A stretch of DNA of 64,000 nt from Ottelia alismoides (GCA_037367405.1 JAZKJV010004137.1:372001-436000), one strand, 5' to 3'. Shown: positions 1 to 9,380, counted from the stretch's first letter. The notes: generated by a model not told the origin, from the sequence alone. Translations and numbers: made by a program.

Positions 1-1352
1 AGGCATGCATGGTTGCTCTTGGCTTTACACAGACATATAGGGTGGATTATCTTGATACATTCTCGCTAGTTACTCGTCATTCCACCCTACGGATCCTCCT
101 CTCTGTTGCGGTTACTCGTGATTGGCCACTATACCAATTAGATGTCAAGAATGCATTCTTATACGGTGACTTGCAGGAGGAAGTCTACATGCAACAGCCA
201 CCTGCTTTTACTGTTGAGGGGGAGTGTTTAAAGGTGTGTAGACTTCATAAGGCTATCTATAGTCTTAAACAGAGCCCCAGAGCGTGGTTTCAGAAGCTCT
301 CAGACCTGTTTGAAAAACAGGGGTACAGACGTTCCAACGCAGATCATTCCTTGTTCGTACAGAAGACACCCAGAGGTATTATTGCAATTATGGTATATAT
401 AGATGATATCTTGGTTACAGGTGATGATGAACAGGGAATTCAGAGGGAGAAATGATGGGTCGTGAATTTGTCACCAAGGATCATGGAGTTCTTAGATATT
501 TTCTGAGACTGGAATTCGCCAGAAATCCTCATGGACTGGTTATGACCCAGAGGAAATATGTCACTGACATGTTGAGTGAAACAGGAATGCTTGGTTGCCG
601 ACCTGCCACTACACCCATGTATCCCAGTATGAACTTATATGATGACGACACTGATGAGGTGGATAGGAGGAAATACAGAGAACTGGTGGGAAAGCTTCTC
701 TATGTTACTATTACCAGACCCGATATCTCCTTTGTTATGAGTCGGGTGAGCCAGTTCATGGAGCAACCACGTCAGGTACATATGGATGATATACATATGA
801 TACTCATGTACCTTAAGTCATCTCTAGGTGTAGGTCTGCTGTTTAAGAAAGACAAGGAGATTACTATCTCAGCATGTGCAGATGCAGATTACGCAGGATG
901 TCATAAGGACAGGAAGTCCACCACTGGATTTATTGTGTATGTCGGAGACTCACTGGTCTCATGGAGAAGCAAGAAGCAAACGGTTGTAGCAAGATCCAGT
1001 ACTGAGTCTGAATATAGGGCTATGGCCCGAGTCAGTACAGAAATAATGTGGGTGAAGGCTGTTCTTACATATCTATATATAAAAGTCCCTCTTCCTATGG
1101 CTCTGGAATGTGACAATCAAGCTGCTTTATTCATTGCAAATAATCCAGCATTTCATGAACGAACCAAGCACATTGAGGTTGACAGTCACTTCATACGAGA
1201 TATGATTCAAAAGAGATTTATTTCTACATCTCATGTTAGCTAAGGGGACCAAACCGCATACATCTTTACCAAGGCGTTACTTCAAGGGCCGTTCCAGAAG
1301 TGTTCGTCCAAACTGAGCATGATTGACATCTATGCTCCACCTTGAGGGGGAG
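1..1352 (+). pseudogene. E1: copia pol 3' part (reverse transcriptase and RNase H), frameshifted
   Basis: Two overlapping frames, 9-455 and 452-1243, together encode the second half of a Ty1/copia polyprotein. The first has the RT palm with [18 protein letters not shown] and the catalytic YIDDILVTG (YVDD in most relatives). The second carries the RT C-terminus and RNase H, with [19 protein letters not shown] and ECDNQAALF supplying the acidic residues. The frame breaks at about 452. The reading then stops after HVS at 1243, and the expected C-terminal residues continue downstream out of frame. The 5' part lies outside the window. It is followed by a polypurine tract (1341-1352) and an LTR. 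Closest relatives here are E2 and E8. In the family this enzyme copies element RNA inside virus-like particles; this copy is dead. Confidence 0.92.
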
Positions 1353-1428
1353 TGTAGAGATATATGTTATTCTCTTTTGTACCTTTTCATATTTTCTTTT
1401 TCCCGTTGGACTCTTTATGTATTTTACC
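1353..1428 (+). repeat. E1 3' LTR, left piece (split by E2)
   Basis: The LTR starts TGTAGAGATATATG directly after the polypurine tract CTTGAGGGGGAG. It breaks at TTTTACC, where E2 inserted. The remainder resumes at 6577. TTACC is present on both sides of E2 as its target-site duplication. Confidence 0.9.
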
Positions 1429-1573
1429 TGTTGGGAAAAATGAGCAAGTTGTTTATTCCATAAGCCCTAGGCTCTCTTATATAGGAGAGTAGCCTATGGG
1501 TAAATTACATAAAGCATACAACTGGAAAATAAAATAACGAATAGGTACGAGAACTAATATGTATGCGTCAACA
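1429..1573 (-). repeat. E2 3' LTR
   Basis: 145 bp, TGTTG...CAACA. On the plus strand it is followed by CTCCCCCTCAAG (1574-1585), the complement of the polypurine tract. It is identical to the 5' LTR except at one position in the CCCTAGG/CTCTAGG stretch. Confidence 0.95.
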
Positions 1574-1580
1574 CTCCCCC

Positions 1581-2792
1581 TCAAGATGGAGCATAGATAT
1601 CAATCATGCTCAGCTTGGACGCACATTTCTGGAATGGGCCTCGAAGTAATGCCTTGGTGAATATATCAGCCGTCTGATTCTCTGAGGTGACGTGAGATGT
1701 AGCAATGAACCCCTTCTGAATCATGTCACATATGTAGTGATAGTCAACCTCAATGTGTTTGGTCCTCTCATGGAAAGCTGGGTTGTTTGCAATGAACAAG
1801 GCTGCCTGATTATCACATTCCAGCTTCATAGGGAGCGGTATATTAAGATATAGATCTGTAAGAAGAGCTTTCACCCACATCATTTCTGTGCTAGCCTGGG
1901 CCATGGCCCTGTATTCTGATTTAGCACTGGATCTCGCTACCACTGTCTGTTTCTTTCTCCTCCACGAGACTAAGGCATCTCCAACATATACTGCAAATCC
2001 TGAGGTAGACTTCCTGTCCTTGGGGCATCCTGCATAATCTGCATCAGCACATGCTGTGATAGAGATTTCCTTTCCCTTCTTAAATAGCAAGCCTACACCA
2101 GGAGATGATTTTAGATATCTCAGAATCATGTGTATAGCATCCATATGGGCCTGACGTGGTTGTTCCATGAACTGGCTCACGCGACTCACTGCAAATGATA
2201 TATCAGGTCGAGTGATCGTGACATACAGTAGTTTGCCTACCAGTTCTCTGTACCTCCTCCTGTCAACCTCTTCCGTGTCATCATCATAGAGCTTCATGCT
2301 ATGATCCATTGGTGTCGTAGCAGGCCGACACCCTAACATACCTGTCTCACTCAATAGATCTGTAACATATTTCCTCTGCGACATTACTAATCCATATGGA
2401 TTTCTAGCAAACTCCAGCCCCAGAAAATATCTAAGGACTCCCAAGTCCTTGGTGACAAATTCAGTTCCCAGTGTTTCCTTCGCCTGCTTTATACCCTGCT
2501 CATCATCTCCTGTAATCAAGATGTCATCAACATAAACCATGATTACAATGATACCTCTAGTAGTCTTCTGCACAAACAAGGAATGATCAGCATTGGAGCG
2601 TTTGTATCCTTGTTTCTCAAAGAGATCTGAGAGCTTCTGAAACCATGCTCTGGGACTCTGCTTAAGACCATAGATAGCCTTATGTAACCTGCATACCTTG
2701 GAACACTCCCCCTCAACAGCAAAACCAGGTGGCTGTTGCATATAAACTTCTTCCTGCAAATCTCCATATAGGAATGCATTCTTCACATCCAA
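1581..2792 (-). CDS. E2 pol, RT-RNase H part (403 aa open frame)
   Basis: Second half of the copia polyprotein. RT: the first catalytic Asp is in LDVKNAF at the start of the frame, and YVDD is at residues 87-90. RNase H: Asp in [10 protein letters not shown] (about 250), Glu in SAKSEYRAM (293), Asp in ECDNQAALF (327), and [13 protein letters not shown] near the end. The frame ends at SMIDIYAPS, the usual copia C-terminus, just before the polypurine tract. The Met at the frame start is internal and is not a real initiator: the upstream frame 2783-4639 runs into the same protein and a 1-nt deletion near 2832 separates them. Otherwise the domain is intact. Confidence 0.93.
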   Translation of the reverse strand: MDVKNAFLYGDLQEEVYMQQPPGFAVEGECSKVCRLHKAIYGLKQSPRAWFQKLSDLFEKQGYKRSNADHSLFVQKTTRGIIVIMVYVDDILITGDDEQGIKQAKETLGTEFVTKDLGVLRYFLGLEFARNPYGLVMSQRKYVTDLLSETGMLGCRPATTPMDHSMKLYDDDTEEVDRRRYRELVGKLLYVTITRPDISFAVSRVSQFMEQPRQAHMDAIHMILRYLKSSPGVGLLFKKGKEISITACADADYAGCPKDRKSTSGFAVYVGDALVSWRRKKQTVVARSSAKSEYRAMAQASTEMMWVKALLTDLYLNIPLPMKLECDNQAALFIANNPAFHERTKHIEVDYHYICDMIQKGFIATSHVTSENQTADIFTKALLRGPFQKCASKLSMIDIYAPS

Positions 2793-4639
2793 CTGATGAA
2801 GAGGCCAGTCTCTAGCAACTGCAACTGACAGTAAGTCTGTAGGGTGGAATGTCGTGCCACGGGCGAGAATGTGTCAAGGTAATCCACCCCGTATGTCTGT
2901 GTAAAGCCACGTGCAACCAGACGTGCCTTGTACCTGTCAATAGAACCATCTGCATTGTGCTTCACTGTAAACACCCACTTGCAGCTCACTGGGTTCACAT
3001 CTGGAGGTGTAGGAACCAAACTCCAAGTTCCTCTGGACTGGAGTGCCGTCATTTCTTCCTCCATTGCTAGCCGCCATCTACTATCCTGCATAGCGTCATG
3101 ATGATTCCTTGGAATATCGACTGCTGAAAGTGCCACAACAAAGGACCTGAAATCTCCAGATAGCCTCTCAAAAGATACGGATGCTGATAGGGGATATGTA
3201 GCACAGCTTCTCTTCGACTTTCGCAGAGCAATGGGTACATCTAAGTCAATTGTAGTCTCATCAGGCCCCTGCAACATATCCTGCTCAGAAATGACATCAG
3301 ATCCATCAACATTAATATTTTCATTACATACCATAGGCGAGCTAGTAGACGAGTCATGACCATGAGCGGGAGGAGGCCTGCGGGTGTAGTGAAACGGTAG
3401 TGGTGATATAGTTGGTGGTGGCGGCGGTGGTGGTGGTGGCGGTGGGGTTGGTTGCTGTGGTGGTGCTGGTGACGGCATCTGAGGTGGTGGTGTCATATAT
3501 ATGTCATCAGTGGATAGTGGTGGTAGCTGCTTGTCTCCTGAGGCTGAAAAATACATAACATTTTCAAAAAATGTAACATCTGCACTGATCATATACCGCC
3601 GACGCAGAGGATCAAAACACTTGTACCCCTTTTGAGTTCTGGAGTACCCGACAAAAACACACTTGACAGCACTAGGAGAGAGCTTGTCAGTACCCGGGGA
3701 CAACTGATGGACAAATGCAACCGACCCAAACACACGAGGCGTAAGAGAGAACAAATCCTTGTTGGGATGAATGATAGTAAACGGGATTTGTTCATTTAAA
3801 ACAGAAGAGGGCATATGATTAATTAGGTAACATGCAGTGAGGACTGCATCACCCCAGTAGGAGTAGGGAACATGACTCTGTATAAGGAGTGATCTCGTAA
3901 CATCAAGGAGGTGACGATGTTTCCTTTCAGCAATTCCATTCTGTTGAGATGTATGAGGGCACGACGTTTGATGAACAATTCCTTTTGAGCAGTAATAGCT
4001 GGCAAGAACATTTGTGCACAATTCTAATGCATTATCACTTCTCACAAATTTTACCGAGGTGGAAAAGACATTTTGTATTTCATTCAGAAAATGGATAATT
4101 ATATTTCCGGCTTCAGATTTATTTTTCATCAGAAATACCCATGACACTCTAGAGAAATCATCCACAAATACAATATAAAATCTGTGTCCCTGATGATCAG
4201 GTACACGACTTGGACCCCAGACATCAACATGAAATAACTCAAACTTGGAGGTACTACTCCGACCAGGACGACTGGGAAAGGACGACCTGTGATGCTTTCC
4301 CAACTGACATGCCTCACACTGAATACGTGTGTGAGGAAGACTATAAGGTAAAACTTGACGCAACTTCTGAAGCGGTAAATGACCAAAATGCAGATGCCAC
4401 AGTAAGGGAGATACTTGTCCAGCAGGAGAGGATGTGGTTCCGGCAAATGGGGTCTGATTCAGGCGGTAAAGGCCTCCTTGCTCATAGCCACGACCAATCA
4501 CGTTGCCCGTATGGATGTCCTGAAAAATCAAAGAAGATGGATCAAAAATCGCCCGACAATGGAGATCCTTCGTAATCTGACTAATTGACAACAAATTCAT
4601 AGAAAAATCAGGTGCATGTAGCACATTCTTGAGCTGCAT
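2783..4639 (-). CDS. E2 pol, GAG-pre-integrase, integrase, linker and start of RT (618 aa open frame)
   Basis: Middle of the copia polyprotein. Residues about 82-111 carry the zinc-binding His and Cys pairs ([11 protein letters not shown], then [10 protein letters not shown]). The integrase catalytic triad is Asp139 (HVDVWGPS), Asp202 (VRSDNALE) and Glu238 ([10 protein letters not shown]), with the D-35-E spacing of retroviral-type integrases. A proline-rich linker (runs of Pro near residues 400-430) leads to the RT N-terminus ([32 protein letters not shown]). The frame goes wrong after HSTL because of a 1-nt deletion. The Met is internal: the frame is cut from gag-protease by a TAG at 4674-4676. 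Integrase itself looks complete. Confidence 0.93.
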   Translation of the reverse strand: MQLKNVLHAPDFSMNLLSISQITKDLHCRAIFDPSSLIFQDIHTGNVIGRGYEQGGLYRLNQTPFAGTTSSPAGQVSPLLWHLHFGHLPLQKLRQVLPYSLPHTRIQCEACQLGKHHRSSFPSRPGRSSTSKFELFHVDVWGPSRVPDHQGHRFYIVFVDDFSRVSWVFLMKNKSEAGNIIIHFLNEIQNVFSTSVKFVRSDNALELCTNVLASYYCSKGIVHQTSCPHTSQQNGIAERKHRHLLDVTRSLLIQSHVPYSYWGDAVLTACYLINHMPSSVLNEQIPFTIIHPNKDLFSLTPRVFGSVAFVHQLSPGTDKLSPSAVKCVFVGYSRTQKGYKCFDPLRRRYMISADVTFFENVMYFSASGDKQLPPLSTDDIYMTPPPQMPSPAPPQQPTPPPPPPPPPPPTISPLPFHYTRRPPPAHGHDSSTSSPMVCNENINVDGSDVISEQDMLQGPDETTIDLDVPIALRKSKRSCATYPLSASVSFERLSGDFRSFVVALSAVDIPRNHHDAMQDSRWRLAMEEEMTALQSRGTWSLVPTPPDVNPVSCKWVFTVKHNADGSIDRYKARLVARGFTQTYGVDYLDTFSPVARHSTLQTYCQLQLLETGLFISWM

Positions 4640-4732
4640 AGAAGATGTCAGTCTAATCTCCCCCTAACCAGTGATGGGGGAATGTGTGCCATTGGCAATC
4701 ACTACTGTCCGTCCTGGAGGGATCTGAGTGTA

Positions 4733-5803
4733 TCATGTAAGTAGACTCTGGTCGCCACATAGGTGATGTGTAGCGCCCGAGTCCATGATCCATGGCAGTG
4801 TATCAGATCTACTACTGTGGAGTGCAAGTATACTACCTGAAGCACTGGTAGATGCAGAGGCAGAAGAAGCAGCATCAGAATGACTCTCTGTAGTCGGTGC
4901 TGGACCAGATGGTGGGATAATGCCCCTCAGACGGGCAACTAGATCATCAAATCGCTGATCCAAGGTAGCAGCAGATGGGGGCTCTATCTGCTCAGCAGCT
5001 CGTGCGGATGCTGGAAATCCGTGCTTTGAATAACATGTATCTTCATTGTGTCCGACTCGGTGACAGTAGGTGCATGTTGGCCTAGTGCGGCCACCCCTCC
5101 CACGGGGTCCACGTCTACGGCCCTGGTGATAAGAACCACGACCTCTGGTTGCTGCCATGGCTGAAGAATTCTGACTTGCAGCAGTTGAGGGAACTGTAAT
5201 CTGACTCAGTCTATGGAAGGCTTCCTCCATTGGAGGAATTGTAGAGTCGGCCAAAATCTGTGATCGTGTTGCCTCGTACTCAGGATCAAGGGCAGCTAGG
5301 AACACGCCAACCATAGTAGCGTTCCTATATGTCTTCTGTTGTTCTAGCGTGGCTGTCAAGGGCATGAAGCTATATAGCTTCTCGAACATCCCTCTCAGTG
5401 ATGTATAGAGAGAATGTAGGGGGCGACCATTCTGCTTGATGGTGAAGATATCATGCTGGAGTTGCAGAATCTTTGTCTCGTTCTTTGCCTGGGAATATGT
5501 AGCTGCCAGAATGTCCCACATATCCTTCGTTGTGGGTTGATGGAGGATGTCATTGGCAATCTCAATTGCCAACGTGCCAGATAGCCAAACTTTGGCGTAT
5601 GCGTCATCAACCTCCCAGGAGGCATAGGTTCCAGTCTTCTCAGCAGGCTCTGGTTCGATAAGAATGTGCTTCTTGCCCGTAGACTTCATCATGCTCATGA
5701 ACTGCATTGCCCACAGTTCATAGTTGGTACCGTCCATCTTGACAATAGGCGCTGGACCACGGAATGCGCCAATAGATGGGATATCTGCCTTGCTCTCCGA
5801 CAT
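4733..5803 (-). CDS. E2 gag and start of protease (356 aa)
   Basis: Copia Gag: N-terminal MSESKADIPS, the conserved NYELWAMQFMSMMKS capsid start, and a Cys-X2-Cys-X4-His-X4-Cys zinc knuckle at residues 244-257 (CTYCHRVGHNEDTC) after an RGRG-rich stretch. The protease active site DSGATHH is at 341-347. I chose 5803 because it is the first ATG in frame; an extension to 5890 would need a GTG start inside the leader pseudoknot. The frame ends at TGA 4733-4735, 13 residues after the protease DSG, and a TAG follows at 4674. Gag can therefore be made, but protease is truncated. Gag packages the RNA and forms the particle. Confidence 0.93.
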   Translation of the reverse strand: MSESKADIPSIGAFRGPAPIVKMDGTNYELWAMQFMSMMKSTGKKHILIEPEPAEKTGTYASWEVDDAYAKVWLSGTLAIEIANDILHQPTTKDMWDILAATYSQAKNETKILQLQHDIFTIKQNGRPLHSLYTSLRGMFEKLYSFMPLTATLEQQKTYRNATMVGVFLAALDPEYEATRSQILADSTIPPMEEAFHRLSQITVPSTAASQNSSAMAATRGRGSYHQGRRRGPRGRGGRTRPTCTYCHRVGHNEDTCYSKHGFPASARAAEQIEPPSAATLDQRFDDLVARLRGIIPPSGPAPTTESHSDAASSASASTSASGSILALHSSRSDTLPWIMDSGATHHLCGDQSLLT

Positions 5804-5845
5804 ATTGAAAATGAAGACTGGAACGATTGACAAACAATGTGATTT

Positions 5846-5900
5846 GTCTACAACGACATAAATAAGTTTAGTTGCACGTGTAGACCTCACGCAACTAAAC
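5846..5900 (-). promoter_or_regulatory. Predicted H-type RNA pseudoknot in E2 leader
   Basis: On the minus (RNA) strand, GTTTAGTTGC (5900-5891) pairs perfectly with GCAACTAAAC (5875-5866). The loop holds GTCTACA (5885-5879), which pairs perfectly with TGTAGAC (5852-5846) 13 nt beyond the stem. The last paired base is 42 nt before the gag ATG at 5803. The same layout with different stem sequence occurs in E5, E7 and E8. Function is unknown: packaging, dimerisation or translation control are possible. Confidence 0.7.
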
Positions 5901-6414
5901 CCATGATGATGTTTTGGATCTTAGGGCTGGAAACCGTGCACCCGTACAGGAGCTACAGGACTTGGGGCACTGGATGCGCACGTGATGCGCAGTAGATCAC
6001 GTGTGTTGGGCACTGGGTGCGCTGGACACGCGCACTGGATGCGCGCACTGCTCACGCACGTAGAAGATTACGCGCGCACGCCCAGCCTTGCGCAGATGAT
6101 GTGCAGCCGCACGTTGGAAGGTGCGCGATCAGGCGCTGGAGAGGCGCGATAAGGCGCTGGAGAGGCGCAGGTCAGGCGCGATAATGCGCAAGGGATGCGC
6201 ACGCGCAGGAGGTGCGCAGATCACGCGGTAGCGCACGCTGGAGATGCGCACAGCGCTGATCGAACAGCGCCTGAGATGCGCAGGAGATGCGCTGATCGGA
6301 GGAGGAGCACCCGAGGAGGAGGGCGGCGTCGATCTGCAGAGAAGAGAGAGAGAAAGGGGCCGGCGGGTGTGGTGGGTAGGGTTAGGGTTTCAAGAACTCG
6401 GGTCTAGGACCGTC
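5901..6414 (-). other. E2 GC-rich 5' leader
   Basis: A stretch of over 400 bp, very rich in GCGC and TGCGCA palindromes and in short degenerate repeats (GGCGCTGGAGAGGCGC occurs twice in a row with a spacer). It lies between the PBS and the pseudoknot. No convincing ORF. Composition is sharply different from the AT-rich LTR and from gag. Confidence 0.8.
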
Positions 6415-6426
6415 GCTCTGATACCA
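6415..6426 (-). promoter_or_regulatory. E2 primer binding site (initiator-Met tRNA)
   Basis: Minus strand TGGTATCAGAGC, directly after the 5' LTR. This complements the 3' end of plant initiator methionyl-tRNA and marks where minus-strand DNA synthesis starts. Confidence 0.95.
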
Positions 6427-6571
6427 TGTTGGGAAAAATGAGCAAGTTGTTTATTCCATAAGCTCTAGGCTCTCTTATATAGGAGAGTAGCCTATGGGTA
6501 AATTACATAAAGCATACAACTGGAAAATAAAATAACGAATAGGTACGAGAACTAATATGTATGCGTCAACA
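6427..6571 (-). repeat. E2 5' LTR
   Basis: 145 bp copy of the LTR at 1429-1573 with one mismatch. It contains the element promoter and is followed outside by the TSD TTACC (6572-6576). Confidence 0.95.
6467..6493 (-). promoter_or_regulatory. E2 core promoter: TATA box inside a palindrome
   Basis: Minus strand AGGCTACTCTCC, TATATA, AGAGAGCCT: arms AGGCT/AGCCT and CTCT/AGAG surround the TATA core, so a TATA-like motif reads on both strands. The position in the LTR is right for a U3 promoter. The same arrangement recurs in the other copia LTRs of this window. Confidence 0.65.
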
Positions 6572-6576
6572 TTACC

Positions 6577-6645
6577 CATAGGCTACTCTCCTATATAAGA
6601 GAGCCTAGGGCGTATGGAATAAACAACTCACTGATTTTCCCAACA
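6577..6645 (+). repeat. E1 3' LTR, right piece
   Basis: Continues the E1 LTR after the E2 insertion: CATAGGCTACTCTCC, the TATATAAGAGAGCC box, and the CCCAACA terminus at 6645. Together with 1353-1428 it makes one LTR of about 145 bp. Confidence 0.9.
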
Positions 6646-6832
6646 CCCTAGCCAAAGGGCCATTCTAGAGATCTACGATCCAGCTTGAGGGAGTGTCCAG
6701 ATATCGGTTATCTCTTATTTCTTTTATGTATTCTCTTTTCTTTCCGTGTACTTTATGTAATTTGTCCAACATGTTTCTCCTTTCTTATAACCCTAGGACC
6801 TCATGAAAGTAACTCATTATTTTCTCTCCACA
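6646..6832 (+). mobile_element. E12: remnant of an older copia 3' end and LTR
   Basis: CCCTAGCCAAAGGGCCATTC resembles the last pol codons of the copia elements here. It is followed by a polypurine-like CAGCTTGAGGGAG and a probable LTR (6694-6832) starting TGTCCAGATATC and ending CTCTCCACA. Divergence from the other families and the missing bases suggest an old copy, into which E1 inserted. The coding part is too short to classify further. Confidence 0.6.
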
Positions 6833-6961
6833 TTATGCAATATTTATAATGCTAAAAGCTTACACGGATGTGTGTATATAAACAATTTAGCATGAAAAGG
6901 TACAACTTTTCCGGATTATATGAATATAGGTTATTAGAAAGAACATAATAGTAATACTCAC

Positions 6962-7366
6962 CTCTACTTCACAAAGACTGCAATAAAACATGCCATCTTC
7001 ACTTGACTGCTGCTCTGAAGACTGTTCGTAAGAACATGACTGTTTCCATAAGAGTGACAGGGGATACAAAACAAACAAAAAGATGCTAAGTGGAATACTG
7101 CAACAAGATGAATCGTTCTTTTCAGGCTCATTAGGCATTTCTTCGCCCATAGCATCAATTTTTATCATATTGCTACATGTCTTCTTTCCTGTAGGGATAT
7201 TCTCTTCATTCTTCAACGACATAGAACCGCCTTCAATCGAAGATTGCTTTGGATTTTTGCCGTATGCGTTTTCTTCAATACTACGATATTTATTTGATCT
7301 GAAAACTCCTGGATCCCCTGGATCAGTAGCTGCACACCAAATGTATAAACAAGATACACTTGTAAC
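6962..7366 (-). pseudogene. Exon of a plant DHHC-type protein S-acyltransferase (palmitoyltransferase) gene, gene disrupted
   Basis: The minus-strand frame reads SCLYIWCAATDPGDPGVF near the start, a hydrophobic stretch (SIPLSIFLFVLYPLSLLW), then EDGMFYCSLCEVEV at the end. The first resembles the WCAATDPADPG segment and the last the CSLC start of the Cys-rich DHHC domain of plant S-acyltransferases, which palmitoylate membrane proteins. The piece is bounded by a good acceptor (TGTGCCTTCAG just before 7366) and a good donor (GAG then GTGAGT at 6962/6961), so it looks like a real 405 bp exon. The DHHC signature would be in the next exon, which is missing: E12 starts 129 bp into the following intron. 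G1 is inserted in the upstream intron at 7492. I found no first exon beyond 16565. This is either a wrecked gene or a retained exon of a gene split by transposons. Confidence 0.7.
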
Positions 7367-8823
7367 CTGAAGGCACACAGCAACAAAGTGTGTTAGACGT
7401 TGAAAATCCTGGTCAGTAACATATCCTGAATAGACAGCCTATTTGATTATTTCTCTATCAAGCCATTATGCATGCCACAGGCGTATTGTAACGAATTGAT
7501 CTCTTTAAGATAATAATAATTAAAAAAAGAGCCTAACAAATTCCTTACGTCACTCTTGATAAGATAATGACAAAAAAAGAGGATAAAATAAACGACAGTC
7601 TATATTCCTATTATCTTTTAATTTCTAAATTATTGTTAAAAACAAAATAGTAATTGTGCTTTTAAAAACCCTTAAGGCTCCATCAATCTCACAACATCTT
7701 GCATACACGTGAGAGACTTCTAGAGAGAGAGAGAGTTCAGCAACATTCTTCGTCGCATTGCGAATCCGGCAACGACAACCTTCTCCGTCAACGTCGAAAT
7801 CTCGTTCCGGAGGAATCAGAGGAGAAACGACGTGGTCATTATAGGTGGAATCGTGTCGTCTTTGTCGGTGAATTTTCTCGTGCAAGCAAGGTATGTGTCG
7901 AACACATAGGATCGTTAAGTGACGTTTGTGTTAATCCTTGGTTTAGAATTAGGACTTATAGATGTATGTGGCGAACTCTAGGACCCGTACGACACGGTAA
8001 CACTTTAAGTCGGAGATATATAGTTTTTCTAAGTATCGTTCATAATAGACATATGCATCCTTGCAAGCCACGTTTTGAATTTATGTTTGATATACATATC
8101 CATAATAACTTTAATTTTTCATGTGAAACTCCTCCAGTTAAGTAAGGGGACATATTAACATCTCTGTCACCGATTGATAATCACCAGAAATGTTTGTTTT
8201 TTTTTATAACTCTCACTTATGGTCGATTTAAATGTTACCGTGAACATTCCTATATCTTTCCAAAAAAATGTCCTACGGGTAGATCTTAGGACGTTGGTGC
8301 AATGTTCAAATATGTGTCTTATAAGATGTATTTGGACCAAAGTCAGATCATGGATATTAATAGAGATAAAATTTTAATGTCAATTTATCACTTACTGTAC
8401 GTATCCAATCAAACATGTGTAGGACTTTAAAGTAATTTCATGATTTAGATCACTACTAGTAAAGGTTTAACACAATATGCAACGATCCTTATAATATTCT
8501 ACTTACGAAGAAACATGAAGCAAACGTAGATGACGTTCTGGGGGCACAAACTAAAAGATTTATAGCAACCATAAACATCATTACTATTATTATTGATGGT
8601 TTATGATTTCTAGGGATATTTTAAACTGTTATGATTAAGAATAGCAAGTAATTAAATTGGATTATAAGTTTTCGGCACCGACTCAAATTAAAGGGTCGTA
8701 AGGGCCTAAAGGGTCGACGCCTTCCGAGGGCGTAAGGCAAAAGATAAGTCCTCTACAGTGATAGTTACACTGTCATGTTATGTATTGTTATGAACCGTTT
8801 GTGCCGGCGGTAAGCCATCAAAG

Positions 8824-9019
8824 CATGGCCTCAAATTTCAGCGAAATTCGGTCAAATTTCTATCGAATATCGATATCCAGTCGAAATCGAAATTCGACCG
8901 AAATGACCGAAATATGGGGGTCGTAGTACAAAAAATGATCGAAATTTGACCGAAATTCCATCGAAATTCTGTTTTGGTCGCCACCGAAATGGTGACCGAA
9001 ACCGACATTTAAGGCCTTG
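8824..9019 (+). mobile_element. MITE-1, hAT-like, in G1 5' LTR
   Basis: 196 bp with termini CATGGCCTCAAAT and, inverted, CAAGGCCTTAAAT. It is flanked by a perfect 8 bp duplication CATCAAAG (8816-8823, 9020-9027). The 3' LTR of the same G1 keeps the empty site at the matching place (about 15715-15740). The inside is made of variants of the palindromic GAAATTTC and CCGAAAT motifs. No ORF, so non-autonomous. An 8 bp TSD with short CA-starting inverted repeats points to the hAT superfamily. Confidence 0.85.
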
Positions 9020-9059
9020 CATCAAAGCCATCAAAGCCGCCTAAAAACTAACAATCAAG

Positions 9060-9380
9060 ACCACTCTAAACATGAAAATGTTATGGGCATATGTGCAAAT
9101 TATGTTAATATTATGTGCATATATGCAATTATGTTACTGTTATGGACTTATGGGTATGTTCCGTTAAAGTTAAGTGCACGTATGAAACTTGTGTTAATGT
9201 TATGGACATATATGCAATTTATGTCAATGGTATGTGCATTTTTGTCATTTATGGTAATTTTAAGGGTACATGTGCAATTATGTTATTGTTACGTGCATAT
9301 GTGCAATTTATGTGAATATTATTGGCATACATGCAAATATGGTAAAACTTGCGGGTATTTGTGCAAATATGTTATGTGAT
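9060..9380 (+). repeat. Degenerate tandem repeat in G1 5' LTR
   Basis: About ten imperfect copies of a roughly 30-35 bp unit of the type TTATGTTAATGTTATG plus GCATATATGCAA. Also present in the 3' LTR. Confidence 0.75.

Larger units (their letters stand above)
1429..6571 (-). mobile_element. E2: nearly intact, recently inserted Ty1/copia retrotransposon
   Basis: A 5,143 bp element bounded by 145 bp LTRs (1429-1573, 6427-6571) that begin TG and end CA and differ at one position. It has a perfect 5 bp target-site duplication TTACC (1424-1428, 6572-6576). The minus-strand order is LTR, PBS, GC-rich leader, gag, protease, integrase, RT, RNase H, polypurine tract, LTR. Three lesions were seen in the coding part: TGA at 4733-4735, TAG at 4674-4676 and a 1-nt frameshift near 2832. 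It sits inside the LTR of a related element, E1. The short LTR and single gag-pol frame are typical of copia. The lineage within copia was not determined. Confidence 0.96.

Noticed and set aside
4210..4575. 121-codon plus ORF
   Set aside because: Antisense shadow of the E2 integrase region.
9115..9315. Cys/Met-rich small ORFs in the G1 LTRs
   Set aside because: They follow the degenerate tandem repeat and are not supported by any domain.
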